Part shown: in pieces, positions 36,719 through 45,807 of the stretch | How the letters are laid out: every line of letters starts with the position of its first letter | Position numbering within the stretch: the first letter of the stretch is position 1 | Assembly: GCF_009498215.1 (NCBI RefSeq) | Contig: NZ_CP043498.1 | Span: 1,674,001 to 1,738,000 of the forward strand | Length of the DNA stretch: 64,000 nt | From: Rhizobium grahamii | GTDB taxonomy: Bacteria > Pseudomonadota > Alphaproteobacteria > Rhizobiales > Rhizobiaceae | Direction: 5' to 3' | Translations under genes and position numbers: made by a program | The notes under the pieces: model-generated | Seen by the model: only the letters and a program-made list of their open reading frames with translations | The model's database searches: none | What the model was told of the DNA's origin: nothing

Positions 36719-38560
36719 TCAGTTCACAAGTTTCTGGAAATCGCGATTTCGGACATACTCCGTCCTCGCGGCATTGAGCTTCTCGGAGGTCCCAACCTCG
36801 GGAACGGCAACGTCCCACCAGAAGCCACCGCCACCCTCGCCAGGCCCTGGCACGGCGTCTGTGTCGATGACGATAACCGACGGTCGATCGCGGCCTCTGG
36901 CGGTGATGATCTGCGATTCGAGATCGGATATGCTCTTCGCCTTCACCGCGTGGACGCCCATCGCAGACGCATGAGCGACGAAGTCGATCTCTGGCTGCTC
37001 CTCGACGTTGCAGTCCTTGTACATGTTGTTGAACTCTTCGCCCCCGCAGGCGATCTGCAGACGGTTGATGCAGCCGTAGCCGCGGTTGTCGGTCAGCACG
37101 ACGGTAAATGGGATCCGCCGCATGGCCGCCGTCGCTAGCTCCGAATTCATCATCATGTAGCTGCCATCGCCGACAAAGCACACGACCTCGCGATCCGGCA
37201 GTGCGAGCTTGATCCCCATTGCGCCAGCCAGTTCGTAGCCCATGCAGGAATATCCGTATTCCATGTGGTATCCGCCCTGCGCTGGCTGCCAGAGTAGCTT
37301 CAACGCGCCCGGCATCGTTCCGGCCGCACACATCGCGATCGTGCGCTCAGTCGAGACGCGCTGTACGGCGCCGATCACCTGGGCATCGGTTGGCAGCACG
37401 TTTCCGCCATCCACTTCCGGAGCGGCACAATGGGCGTCCACACGCGCCAGCCAGTCGGTGCGTGACTTAGGATCGAATGATCCCGACCGATACTCGCCCA
37501 ACGCCTCGGAAATCCGCTCCAGAGACGATTTGGCATCCCCGACGAGGCTGGCCGCGCCATGCTTGTGGGCGTCGTAGGGTTGGATGTTGATGGATACGAG
37601 CGATCTCGACGGATTGCGGAAGAGAGCCCACGAACCCGTCGTGAAATCCTGGAATCTCGTACCGACACCCAATACCAGATCGGCGGCCTCGCAGACCTGG
37701 TTGGCTGCAGCGGATCCGTCCACGCCCGCCGCCCCATAGTTCATCGCATGTGCCTGAGGCAAAGCCGACTTTCCAGCCTGCGTTTCCACGACCGGAATTC
37801 CGTGCTTGGTGGCAAACTGGGCGAGTGCTTCCTCGGCCTCCGAATAGATCACGCCACCGCCGCAGATCAGCACAGGCTTCTGCGCCTTTCTGATCATCTC
37901 GACGACGTGGGCGACTTCTCGCTGGTCCGGCTCGGGACGCCGGATGTACCACGTCGTCGGCTCAAAGAACGATTCCGGATAGTCGTATGCCTCTGCCTGA
38001 ACGTCCTGGCAGAACGCGAGTGTCACAGGTCCGCAAGATGCCGGGTCGGTCAGGGTTCGCATGGCGCGTGGCAGCGCGGTGAGAAGTTGTTCGGGCCGCA
38101 CGATCCTGTCGAAATACTTGCTGACTGGACGGAAGCAATCGTTCACGGACATGCTTCCGTCCTCGAAGTCCTCGATCTGCTGCAGAACCGGATCCGGCCG
38201 GCGGTTCGCGAACACGTCACCAGGAATGAGAAGGACTGGAAGGCGGTTCACATGCGCGAGCGCAGCGGCCGTCACCATGTTCGTGGCGCCGGGACCGATC
38301 GACGACGTGATCGCGTGGGCACGCCGTCTCTTCTTTGCCTTGGCGTAGGCGATCGCGGTGTGGGCCATCCCCTGCTCATTCTGGCCGCGCCATGTCGGAA
38401 GCGCGTCACCGATGCCGTGGAGCGCTTCGCCGAGACCAGCCACATTGCCGTGCCCGAAGATCGCCCAGACGCCCTCGATGAATCTCTCTCCCTCTTCCGT
38501 CATCTGAACGGACAGCCAGCGCACCATTGCCTGAGCGGCGGTCAAACGAATTGTCGACAT
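36719..38560 (-). CDS. iolD: 3D-(3,5/4)-trihydroxycyclohexane-1,2-dione hydrolase IolD
   Basis: 613 residues, ThDP-dependent ring-opening enzyme of inositol breakdown. NEQGMAHTAIAYAKA carries the catalytic Glu. The ThDP-binding region runs from FVGDGSYMMMNSELAT to LTDNRGYGCINRLQ, and the YKDCNVEEQPEIDFVAHA segment is characteristic of IolD. Its start lies one base after the iolC stop. The overall order iolC-iolD-iolB in transcription is common in rhizobia, but no clear iolE lies beside them. Confidence 0.95.
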   Translation of the reverse strand: MSTIRLTAAQAMVRWLSVQMTEEGERFIEGVWAIFGHGNVAGLGEALHGIGDALPTWRGQNEQGMAHTAIAYAKAKKRRRAHAITSSIGPGATNMVTAAALAHVNRLPVLLIPGDVFANRRPDPVLQQIEDFEDGSMSVNDCFRPVSKYFDRIVRPEQLLTALPRAMRTLTDPASCGPVTLAFCQDVQAEAYDYPESFFEPTTWYIRRPEPDQREVAHVVEMIRKAQKPVLICGGGVIYSEAEEALAQFATKHGIPVVETQAGKSALPQAHAMNYGAAGVDGSAAANQVCEAADLVLGVGTRFQDFTTGSWALFRNPSRSLVSINIQPYDAHKHGAASLVGDAKSSLERISEALGEYRSGSFDPKSRTDWLARVDAHCAAPEVDGGNVLPTDAQVIGAVQRVSTERTIAMCAAGTMPGALKLLWQPAQGGYHMEYGYSCMGYELAGAMGIKLALPDREVVCFVGDGSYMMMNSELATAAMRRIPFTVVLTDNRGYGCINRLQIACGGEEFNNMYKDCNVEEQPEIDFVAHASAMGVHAVKAKSISDLESQIITARGRDRPSVIVIDTDAVPGPGEGGGGFWWDVAVPEVGTSEKLNAARTEYVRNRDFQKLVN

Positions 38561-38561
38561 C

Positions 38562-40469
38562 TCACTTCTCCTTTGCGGTCCAGCGTGCTTCGTCCCAGAT
38601 GCGGCACAGGCTCTCGAAGCGGCCAGCCATTTCGGAGATCGCGCGACTGTCGTCGAGCTCTCCCTTCATCCATCTGCGTGCGACATCGCCGAAAATTGTC
38701 CGTCCTACTGCAAAGCCTTTCACCAGATCAAAGGCTGCGGCGACCCTGAATGATGCTGCGAGCTCGGCTTCCGGAGCGTCGAGGCCGAGCACTACGATGC
38801 CTCTCGTATTCGGGTCGTTTTCCTCGATTGCGGCGATGGCCTTCCGCCATGCCGTAGCGTTCGTCATCGGCTCAAGCTTCCACCAGTCCGGATAGACGCC
38901 GATATCGTAGAACTGCCTGATAAGGGTGGCGTTCGTATCGTCGTCGACGGCGCCAACCTTCGAAGGGATGATCTCGAGCAGGAACTCAAGTCCGTTCCGG
39001 CGCGAGGCCTGGAAGAGCCGCTTCACCGTCTCCTCCTGCTTGGCGCGGACTTCCTGGCTGTCGGAGGGATGGCAGAAGCAGAGAACCTTGACCACGTTCT
39101 CGCGCGCCCATTCTTCCAGACCGCCACAGTCCAGTCCGAGTTCCGGTTCCAGTGTCAGCGGACGCGAAGCCGGCCATTCGCACGGCCGCCCGATCCAGAG
39201 GCCTGAACCTGAGGCCGCATGCAAGGCGTCGCGCCCTATGCGGTTGTCACAAAGGATTCCGTATCCCGGCCGACCACCTTGGACCTGGAGAGCGGCTTGC
39301 AGGCAAAGCTCTTTGAAAGCGCCGCCCTTCGCGAGCGTGAATCCATCCATCTGCTCTAGTTGCACGCGATGATCGAACGCAAATACGCGCATCGTCGACC
39401 AGTCCATGCTACGGTTCGTCGCCCAGTGGATCTGCTCCAGTTCCTGATCGTTTCGGAGGTCCGGTCGCTTGATGCCTCGCTTCAGGAAGAAGTGCAGCTC
39501 ATCGAGGCTTGGATAGGCAGGCGTGCATCCGTGGCGGCTCACTGCGAAGGCACCGCATGCGTTCGCATACTCGAGAGCCTTGGGCCATGACTCGCTGTCG
39601 AGCCATCCCTTGAGGAGACCGGAAAAGAAGCCGTCTCCGGCGCCGAGGACATTGAACACCTCGATCGGGAATCCCGGCCCCTTCTGTGCGTCGTCAAGAT
39701 TGTTCGGGACCCAGTCTTCAATAGCTACCGCACCCTTGGCGCCGCGCTTGCATACCAATACCGCGTCAGAAGAATTCCGCACGGCTCTCAGCGCCTCAAT
39801 GGTATTTGTCGATCCGCCAGCGATGTGGAACTCTTCCTCGGTGCCGACGATCAGGTCGAAGAGATGGAGGGTCGACTGCAGTTTCGCCGTGACAGCAGCG
39901 CTCTCAACAAATCGGCTCTCGCCATCGCCGTGCCCCGCAACGCCCCAGAGATTGGGACGATAGTCAATGTCGAGCGCGGTCTTGGCACCGTGCTTGCGCG
40001 CAAGATTGATGGCCTTCATCACCGCGGCCTCGGTGCGTGGATTCGATAGGTGCGTCCCAGTGACGACAAGGGCTCGTGCCTTGCCGATAAAGTCCTCATC
40101 GATATCGGATTCCGACAGAGCCATGTCAGCGCAGTTCTCACGGTAGAAAATCAGCGGGAAATGGTCCTCGTCGCGAATCCCGAGAATGACCAGCGCAGTC
40201 AGGCGGTCAGGGTCAGTCACCACGCCATCGGTCGCCACGCCCTCACGTGCGAGCTGCTCGCGAATGAACCGCCCCATGTGTTCGTCGCCGACGCGGGTGA
40301 TGACCGCGCTCTTCAGCCCAAGGCGCGCGGCACCGCACGCTATGTTCGTCGGGCTCCCGCCGATATACTTGTTGAACGACCCCATGTCCTCGAGTCGCCC
40401 TCCGATTTGGGCGCCATAGAGGTCGACGCTCGAGCGCCCGATTGTGATCACGTCCAGCGGCTTTTTCAT
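38562..40469 (-). CDS. iolC: IolC kinase fused to DUF2090 (aldolase-like) domain
   Basis: 635 residues. The N-terminal PfkB-type sugar kinase (~1-325) has IGGSPTNIACGAARLG and the C-terminal kinase motif VLGAGDGFFSGLL with catalytic Asp. It phosphorylates 2-deoxy-5-keto-gluconate. A DUF2090 barrel follows from about residue 330 (STMRVFAFDHRVQLEQ). That part resembles class I aldolases and is predicted in rhizobia to split the kinase product (IolJ role), so one polypeptide would do two successive steps. The start at MKKPLDVITIGR discards a longer frame. Confidence 0.94.
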   Translation of the reverse strand: MKKPLDVITIGRSSVDLYGAQIGGRLEDMGSFNKYIGGSPTNIACGAARLGLKSAVITRVGDEHMGRFIREQLAREGVATDGVVTDPDRLTALVILGIRDEDHFPLIFYRENCADMALSESDIDEDFIGKARALVVTGTHLSNPRTEAAVMKAINLARKHGAKTALDIDYRPNLWGVAGHGDGESRFVESAAVTAKLQSTLHLFDLIVGTEEEFHIAGGSTNTIEALRAVRNSSDAVLVCKRGAKGAVAIEDWVPNNLDDAQKGPGFPIEVFNVLGAGDGFFSGLLKGWLDSESWPKALEYANACGAFAVSRHGCTPAYPSLDELHFFLKRGIKRPDLRNDQELEQIHWATNRSMDWSTMRVFAFDHRVQLEQMDGFTLAKGGAFKELCLQAALQVQGGRPGYGILCDNRIGRDALHAASGSGLWIGRPCEWPASRPLTLEPELGLDCGGLEEWARENVVKVLCFCHPSDSQEVRAKQEETVKRLFQASRRNGLEFLLEIIPSKVGAVDDDTNATLIRQFYDIGVYPDWWKLEPMTNATAWRKAIAAIEENDPNTRGIVVLGLDAPEAELAASFRVAAAFDLVKGFAVGRTIFGDVARRWMKGELDDSRAISEMAGRFESLCRIWDEARWTAKEK

Positions 40470-40473
40470 CCGG

Positions 40474-41445
40474 TCAGTCCTTCGTATTAATGTGCTTGGG
40501 ATGCATTTTCGACGTGGCCGAGGTCGCCGCGGCGACATCGGCAGATCTTGAGACTTCTCGCGCAATCGCGAAAAAGATGACCGCGCATCCGACTGCCTGA
40601 GCAACTGAGATCGATGCTCCGAACAAGGCAACAGTCAGCGTCATCGCCCAGATCGGCTCGAAGGCCATCAGGGTTGCTGCCCGGCCCGGAGGAAGGGATT
40701 GCTGACCGCGGAATTGCAGCACGAAACGTGCGCAGGTCGAGAGTACCACGCTTGCCAGGAACCACCCCGAAGCAGCAAGGGATGGCGGCATGGATGGTGG
40801 TGTCTCGACAAGCCAGGATGCCCCGAGAATGATGGCGCCGGAGATGATGAGTTGCGTCGCGGTCAAGCCGGCGATGCCCATCTGTGCCTTGGTGTTCTTC
40901 ACGAGAGCGATGTTCAAGGCCCACAGCAGGGCGGACCCGAGGAAAATAAAGTGACTTGCGTCGAAAGCAGATGAGCGATCGAGGAAGAGGAATGACAGCC
41001 CCACCAGGGCAAGTGCCGCCGATGCCAGAAAGCCCGGTGGCAATCGCCATCTGAACATTACGGCGCCGACGAGAGGGACAATCAGGTTGCCGGTTGCCGT
41101 GATAAATGCGGCAACACCGATGTGCGCGGTATGGGCAAGTGCGACGATCCAGCCAGTCATCGAAAGCGCCAACGCTACTGCCGCGAGCGCGAGATAGCCC
41201 AGTTCCCGGAGTTTCCATCCTCCGCTTGGCATCCGCGCGAAGGCGCCGATCAGGACGCCAGCGAGGAGAAACCGACTACCGATGAAGAACAGGGGTGGCA
41301 GTTCTTTCAGGGCGTTCGTCGAGAAGATCCAGCCGCTTCCCGCAAGAAGCGCGGCAGCGATGACCTGCAGATCGGCCAAGCCCGGACGCCACTGGAGGAC
41401 CGACGCAACCCCGCCTTCACCCGAGATGCGAATTCTATCCGACAT
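40474..41445 (-). CDS. EamA/DMT-family membrane transporter
   Basis: 323 residues with about ten hydrophobic spans in two EamA repeats. The first repeat contains LLAGSGWIFSTNALKELPPLFFIGSRFLLAG (broken here into spans); the second includes LMAFEPIWAMTLTVALFG. The family exports or exchanges metabolites such as amino acids or sugars. It sits 4 bases before iolC and overlaps the end of the upstream oxidoreductase gene, so it is cotranscribed with inositol genes. A role as an inositol-intermediate exporter is only a guess. Confidence 0.85.
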   Translation of the reverse strand: MSDRIRISGEGGVASVLQWRPGLADLQVIAAALLAGSGWIFSTNALKELPPLFFIGSRFLLAGVLIGAFARMPSGGWKLRELGYLALAAVALALSMTGWIVALAHTAHIGVAAFITATGNLIVPLVGAVMFRWRLPPGFLASAALALVGLSFLFLDRSSAFDASHFIFLGSALLWALNIALVKNTKAQMGIAGLTATQLIISGAIILGASWLVETPPSMPPSLAASGWFLASVVLSTCARFVLQFRGQQSLPPGRAATLMAFEPIWAMTLTVALFGASISVAQAVGCAVIFFAIAREVSRSADVAAATSATSKMHPKHINTKD

Positions 41446-42462
41446 CGATCGTACGGCCTTCTATTGCGCTCGCGCGCGCGGCGTCGAGAACAGCAAGAAC
41501 GGAAATCGCTTCCTCTGCCGTAACAGGGGGCTGCCCTCGGGTTGCGACGGCCTCAGCAAATTGCTCATAGTAGGCGTGATAGCGCCCCTGCGCCGACGGA
41601 ACACGCTCTTCGCCATCGCTGGTTCGCAGGACGCCCCATAGTTCGGGCCGCTCGTATCCCCAGGCCGTGAGGTCTTCGAGTGGACGCTTCCCGGCAAATA
41701 TCGCCTGAGCCTGAACGTCAGTGCCCGACGAAACGAAGCTGCCAGCAGCGCCATAGGCACGGAATTCCTTCACCGCCAGTCGGTTGAGCTTGCTTGCAGA
41801 TATGTGGGCGGATGCGCCCGATTTGTGTTTGAGCGAAACTACAAAGCCCGCGTCAGTCGTGCCTTCGGGCCGTTCCACTTGATCCCAATTGGCAGTGACA
41901 GAACGTACCGGACCGAGCAGCCAAATCATCTGGTCAACGAGGTGACTGCCGAGATCTCGAAGAAGGCCCCCAGTCGGCCCCGCTTCGAGGGTCGCCGGGT
42001 CATCGAGGTCCATGCGCGAATGGAGACGCCATAGCTTTCCGAGCTTCCCCGACTGGAGAACCCCTTTCAACGTGAGCACATCCGCGTCGAAGCGGCGGTT
42101 GTGAAACACGCCTAGCACCACCCCTTTCTTCTTAGCTGCCTCGTCCAGTTCGCGGCCCGCCTGCGCACTCGGAGCGAACGGCTTGTCAGCAACCACATGT
42201 AAGCCAGCCGCCACCGCCTCGAGCACAAGCTCACGCCGGGTCTGCGGCGGCGTCGTGATCGTCACCGCATCGATCCCCCCGCAGCAATCATCGCCTCGAG
42301 GCTTGGATAGATGGCAACCCCAGGAAGGTCTGCCTGCACCCGCGCGACAGTCTCCGGTGCTCTCGCAACGACTCCGGCCAAATCTACGCCTCGCGCCGCT
42401 GCGATAAACGGCGCATGGAAATGCCGACCGCCCGTTCCATATCCCACAAGCCCTATACGCAT
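41435..42462 (-). pseudogene. Gfo/Idh/MocA-family oxidoreductase with one frameshift
   Basis: With one base restored the gene gives 342 residues. The Rossmann start is MRIGLVGYGTGGRHFHAPF. VVADKPFAPS contains the catalytic Lys, and DLGSHLVDQMIWLLG holds the Asp/His pair. The frame breaks in a run of six G (six C on the plus strand, 42275-42280), between AMIAAG and the expected IDAVTITTPP. As written it ends early. The start has GGAGGGC upstream. A G-run of this length is a common place for either sequencing errors or slippage. Confidence 0.88.
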
Positions 42463-42540
42463 ATTGCCCTCCTCAAAGGTCTCGCGCCCGCATTGTTGCT
42501 GGTGCGCAGCGGCCAATTTTGCTCGTCTGACCTGACGATT

Positions 42541-43671
42541 TCAGGCTGGGGTCAATCCCGCCCAGGTTGGAAAGACGACCGACATCGGCGAGCCGAACTC
42601 GATATTCTTCCTGTGCACCAGAACACCGCTCTCAGGTTCGATGGTGAATGCCGCGATGTTGTCGCTGTATTGATTGGAGACGAGCAGTAGCCGATCGTCC
42701 GGCGTTATTGCGAGGTTGCGCGGGCAGCGGCCATGCGCGTGTATATGCCCTGAAAGTACAGGCTCTCCATTCGGCCCAATGCGGAATTGCGCGATCGTGT
42801 CGTCGCCGCGGTTGGCTGCGTAAAGATAGCGGCCATCCGACGTAATCTGCAGATCGGAGCTGTCGTTTCGTCCCTTTGCTCCATCTTCACGAGCACTGAG
42901 CGTGCCACGAAGCGAGAGCTCTCCGTCCGGCTTGACATCGAACCAGTCGATGGTCCCCGAAACCTCGTTGATCAGATAGATGTGCGGGGCACGTGGATGA
43001 CGGATGAAGTGCCGTGGCCCGGAACCCGCAGGCACAGCGCATCGGCTGATCGAAGTCTCGTCAAGCAACCCCGTCGTCTCGTCGAAGGGAATTGTTAGCA
43101 TGCTGTCGGTCCCAAGATCGGCTACGATCACATGCCTGTTGTCCGGAGTCGTAAAAATGCAGTGTGGATGACTGCGATCCTGACGCCCTTCGACCGGGCC
43201 ACTCCCCGAGAATTTGAGTGCTGAGACAGGCGCACCCAATGACCCATCCTCCCTGATCGCAAAACTGACGACTCCCATGCCCGGCTGCACTGGTCGATTT
43301 CCGATCATAAAGTTGGTGACGAGGAGGTATCCTCCGCTCCCATCGACGCTGCAGTGCGCGGTACAACTGCCAAGGGCGGCTTGCTTGTTCCGGTAGGTCA
43401 GTTTCAGATCCCGTGGATCGACTTGAATGCTCGAAATCACGCCTTCGTGCCAGTCGTGCACTTCGCTTGTTGCGAAGACGAACGGAAGTGTCGGGTGAGC
43501 GCGCAAGAAGGACGGGTTGTCAATATGATTTTCCTCATCGGCAATCTCAAGCGACAGGTTCTCGGTGTCGAACCATCCGGACGCCAACCCTGGACCCGCA
43601 CACGAAGCCTCAGCGAACAGCGGAAGCTTTCGATTGAGAGTCCCGATAAGGATTGGAAATCTGGTGCGCAT
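42541..43671 (-). CDS. lactonase-family seven-bladed beta-propeller
   Basis: About 376 residues, 6-phosphogluconolactonase-like (Pgl/YbhE) beta-propeller. Repeats include HPHCIFTTPDNRHVIVADLGTD, GPRHFIRHPRAPHIYLINE and DLQITSDGRYLYAANRGDD. Such enzymes open sugar lactones or cyclic esters. Here it may open a keto-inositol or aldonolactone. The start at MRTRFPILIGTL matches the family N-terminus, but the ribosome-binding site is weak. No signal peptide, so it is probably cytoplasmic. Confidence 0.83.
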   Translation of the reverse strand: MRTRFPILIGTLNRKLPLFAEASCAGPGLASGWFDTENLSLEIADEENHIDNPSFLRAHPTLPFVFATSEVHDWHEGVISSIQVDPRDLKLTYRNKQAALGSCTAHCSVDGSGGYLLVTNFMIGNRPVQPGMGVVSFAIREDGSLGAPVSALKFSGSGPVEGRQDRSHPHCIFTTPDNRHVIVADLGTDSMLTIPFDETTGLLDETSISRCAVPAGSGPRHFIRHPRAPHIYLINEVSGTIDWFDVKPDGELSLRGTLSAREDGAKGRNDSSDLQITSDGRYLYAANRGDDTIAQFRIGPNGEPVLSGHIHAHGRCPRNLAITPDDRLLLVSNQYSDNIAAFTIEPESGVLVHRKNIEFGSPMSVVFPTWAGLTPA

Positions 43672-43720
43672 TTTATTCTCGGCTGATTTGTCCGCATATT
43701 GTCTGCGGCTTCCCAAAGAA

Positions 43721-43746
43721 GATCGGCTTCGAAATCGAAGCCGATC
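43721..43746 (-). terminator. stem-loop ending the inositol-uptake transcript
   Basis: Perfect 12-bp arms GATCGGCTTCGA / TCGAAGCCGATC with a 2-base centre, followed on the minus strand by TTCTTT. It lies between the isomerase stop and the lactonase start. It probably ends or attenuates the 43814-50440 transcript, making the lactonase-to-tautomerase block a separate unit or a weaker continuation. Confidence 0.65.
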
Positions 43747-43813
43747 CTACGTCTATCCGGCACCGCGCGTTTGCCTGGGGACAGGCAAATTGCAGGCTTT
43801 CTCAGAAGGATCG

Positions 43814-44725
43814 CTACCCTCTCGGAGAGAAATACTTGTCGACGTATTTCTGGATCTCCGATCGCATGAACTTTCCAGATGCATCCGCTCGGTCTTCCCA
43901 GCCGAAGACACACGCCGTCACGACCCCGTCGAAGCCGACTTCGGCGAGCGATGAGAAGAAGACATCCCAGTTGATCTCACCCTGCCCCATGTCCATGTGC
44001 TGATGGATGGTGACCTTCGCGCCTGGCGGGTTGATGATATAGCGCAGGCCAGACGATGCCCGGTGGTTATAGGTGTCGGCAACGTGGACGTGATTGATCA
44101 GCGGTCCCGCGTCCCGGATCATCCTCGACATGTCCTCGCCGAAGTAGAAGGTGTGCGGCGCGCAGTAGAGGAACTTGACGTTGTTCGAGCCGATGGTCTT
44201 CAGCATGTCGATCGCCGGGTGGAGCGTCTCGCACCAGTCTTCCGGATGCGGCTCCATGTTGAGCGTGACGCCCTCTTTCTCAAATACGGGAACCAGTTCC
44301 TCGATCGAGCGCCACCATGCAGCTTCGCTGTGCTCATGGGTGAAATGGCCACCGCAGCAGTTCGACCGATGACCGCGGTCGGGGGACGGCCCGCGGCCGA
44401 ATTCGGAGTTCATCGTGTCGACGCCGAGGTCGACCGCGAGTTGGATGGCTTCCTTCCAATAGCCGACCGCGGCTTTACGCTCGTCTTCATGCGGACTTGC
44501 CCAGCGATACATGGGCAACAGGGAGGCCACTTGGACGCCATGGTCCTTGAGCGCCTTCTTGAATTCCGCGACACGTTCCTTGTGGGCACGCGGGCGAACC
44601 CACCAGGGAAGCAGGTCGTCGCGCGGCGAGACCTCGATATAGTCGTAGCCGAGCTCGGCAGCCTTTCGGCAGAGTTCATTCAATGGCAGATGCCGATGCA
44701 TATGCGGGTCGAGAGCGATTTTCAT
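43814..44725 (-). CDS. TIM-barrel sugar isomerase/epimerase
   Basis: 303 residues, AP_endonuc_2 family. MKIALDPHMHRHLPLNELCRKAAELGYDYIEVSP is the first strand-helix unit (read in pieces); later come LNMEPHPEDWCET, FLYCAPHTFYFG, HVHVADTYNH and a C-terminal FDGVVTACVFGWED. The SGLRYIINPPG and HQHMDMGQG segments are distinctive. It is probably one of the inosose dehydratase/isomerase steps but is not a clear IolE. It is the last gene before the stem-loop at 43721. Confidence 0.86.
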   Translation of the reverse strand: MKIALDPHMHRHLPLNELCRKAAELGYDYIEVSPRDDLLPWWVRPRAHKERVAEFKKALKDHGVQVASLLPMYRWASPHEDERKAAVGYWKEAIQLAVDLGVDTMNSEFGRGPSPDRGHRSNCCGGHFTHEHSEAAWWRSIEELVPVFEKEGVTLNMEPHPEDWCETLHPAIDMLKTIGSNNVKFLYCAPHTFYFGEDMSRMIRDAGPLINHVHVADTYNHRASSGLRYIINPPGAKVTIHQHMDMGQGEINWDVFFSSLAEVGFDGVVTACVFGWEDRADASGKFMRSEIQKYVDKYFSPRG

Positions 44726-44749
44726 GGCTTCCTCCTCCTCGATTTTCCG

Positions 44750-45784
44750 TTAGGCGGCTGGCTTCAGCGCGGTCGGCGCATAGAACGACGGCCGCTCCCC
44801 GATCCTGATTGGGACGATCTTGCCGGAATGCTTCGCCTCGACGCATGCGTCTGCGGTGACGGAAGCAAAGTAGCCGTCCCACGCCGTCGGGCCGCGCACG
44901 ACGCCAGCCTTGACGGACTCGATCCATTCCTGGAGTTCGACATCGTAGCTGTCGATGAAGCGAAGCTTCCAATCCTGCAGGATCTCGTGGCTGAGCTTGG
45001 CGTCCTTGCGAAGGAGCACGCTCATCGGTTCCGGCAGATAGCCGATCCCATCCTCGCCGACGACCTGGCACTGAATGTCGTAGCCATAGGGGCAGTTGAC
45101 GAAGACTTCGACGTCGATCCGGACGCCCTTCTTCGTCTCGAGCAAGATCATGTGGGGGTCATCGAGATCCTTGCGCGTGTGCTTGGTCTTGCGGGGCATG
45201 ATGACCTGGGCGGACACGTAGTCGTCGTCCAGCAGCCAGCGCAGCACGTCGATCTCGTGTGGGAAGGAGTCCGTGATGGCCATGTCGCCCGCATAGACCT
45301 CAGGAACGCTCGGATTGCGGTGGGCGCAATGCACCATCAGCGGCTCGCCGAGATTGCCGTTGGTGATCTGCTCCTTCAGGAGACGGTAGCTCTTGTCGTA
45401 ACGGCGCATGAAGCCGACCTGGACAAGCTGGCGTCCGCTGGCAATTTCCGCATTGACGATGTTGAGGCAGGCCTCGGCAGTTGTCGCCAGCGGCTTCTCG
45501 CAGAAGACGGGCTTGCCAGCAGCGATCGACGAGAGAACAAATTCTTCATGCGTCGGGCCCCATGACGTGACGACGATGGCATCGACGTTGGGATCGGCGA
45601 CGAGATCGTGGCCGTTCTCGAAGACTTTCGCAGCGGGGGTCAGGCGCTTGGCAACCTCCTCCGCCTGGGCTTTGTTGATGTCATTTACAGCGACGACAGT
45701 TGAACCAACCAGCTTGTGGTGGAGGCGCTGGATGTGCTCCTGGCCGATCGCGCCAGTTCCGATAACACCGATCTTGAGGGTCAT
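44750..45784 (-). CDS. iolG: myo-inositol 2-dehydrogenase IolG
   Basis: 344 residues, Gfo/Idh/MocA family. The Rossmann motif is [25 protein letters not shown] carries the catalytic Lys, [16 protein letters not shown] is an IolG-like helix, and [14 protein letters not shown] holds the catalytic Asp/His pair. It oxidises myo-inositol to 2-keto-myo-inositol with NAD+. Its place between two TIM-barrel isomerases and downstream of an inositol-type importer supports this name. An oxidoreductase of different specificity within the family cannot be excluded. Confidence 0.9.
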   Translation of the reverse strand: MTLKIGVIGTGAIGQEHIQRLHHKLVGSTVVAVNDINKAQAEEVAKRLTPAAKVFENGHDLVADPNVDAIVVTSWGPTHEEFVLSSIAAGKPVFCEKPLATTAEACLNIVNAEIASGRQLVQVGFMRRYDKSYRLLKEQITNGNLGEPLMVHCAHRNPSVPEVYAGDMAITDSFPHEIDVLRWLLDDDYVSAQVIMPRKTKHTRKDLDDPHMILLETKKGVRIDVEVFVNCPYGYDIQCQVVGEDGIGYLPEPMSVLLRKDAKLSHEILQDWKLRFIDSYDVELQEWIESVKAGVVRGPTAWDGYFASVTADACVEAKHSGKIVPIRIGERPSFYAPTALKPAA

Positions 45785-45807
45785 GGGCTTGTTCCTGATG
45801 GGGGATG

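Noticed and set aside
43997..45565. 522-residue plus-strand frame
   Set aside because: Antisense shadow of the isomerase and IolG genes, which have clear family motifs.
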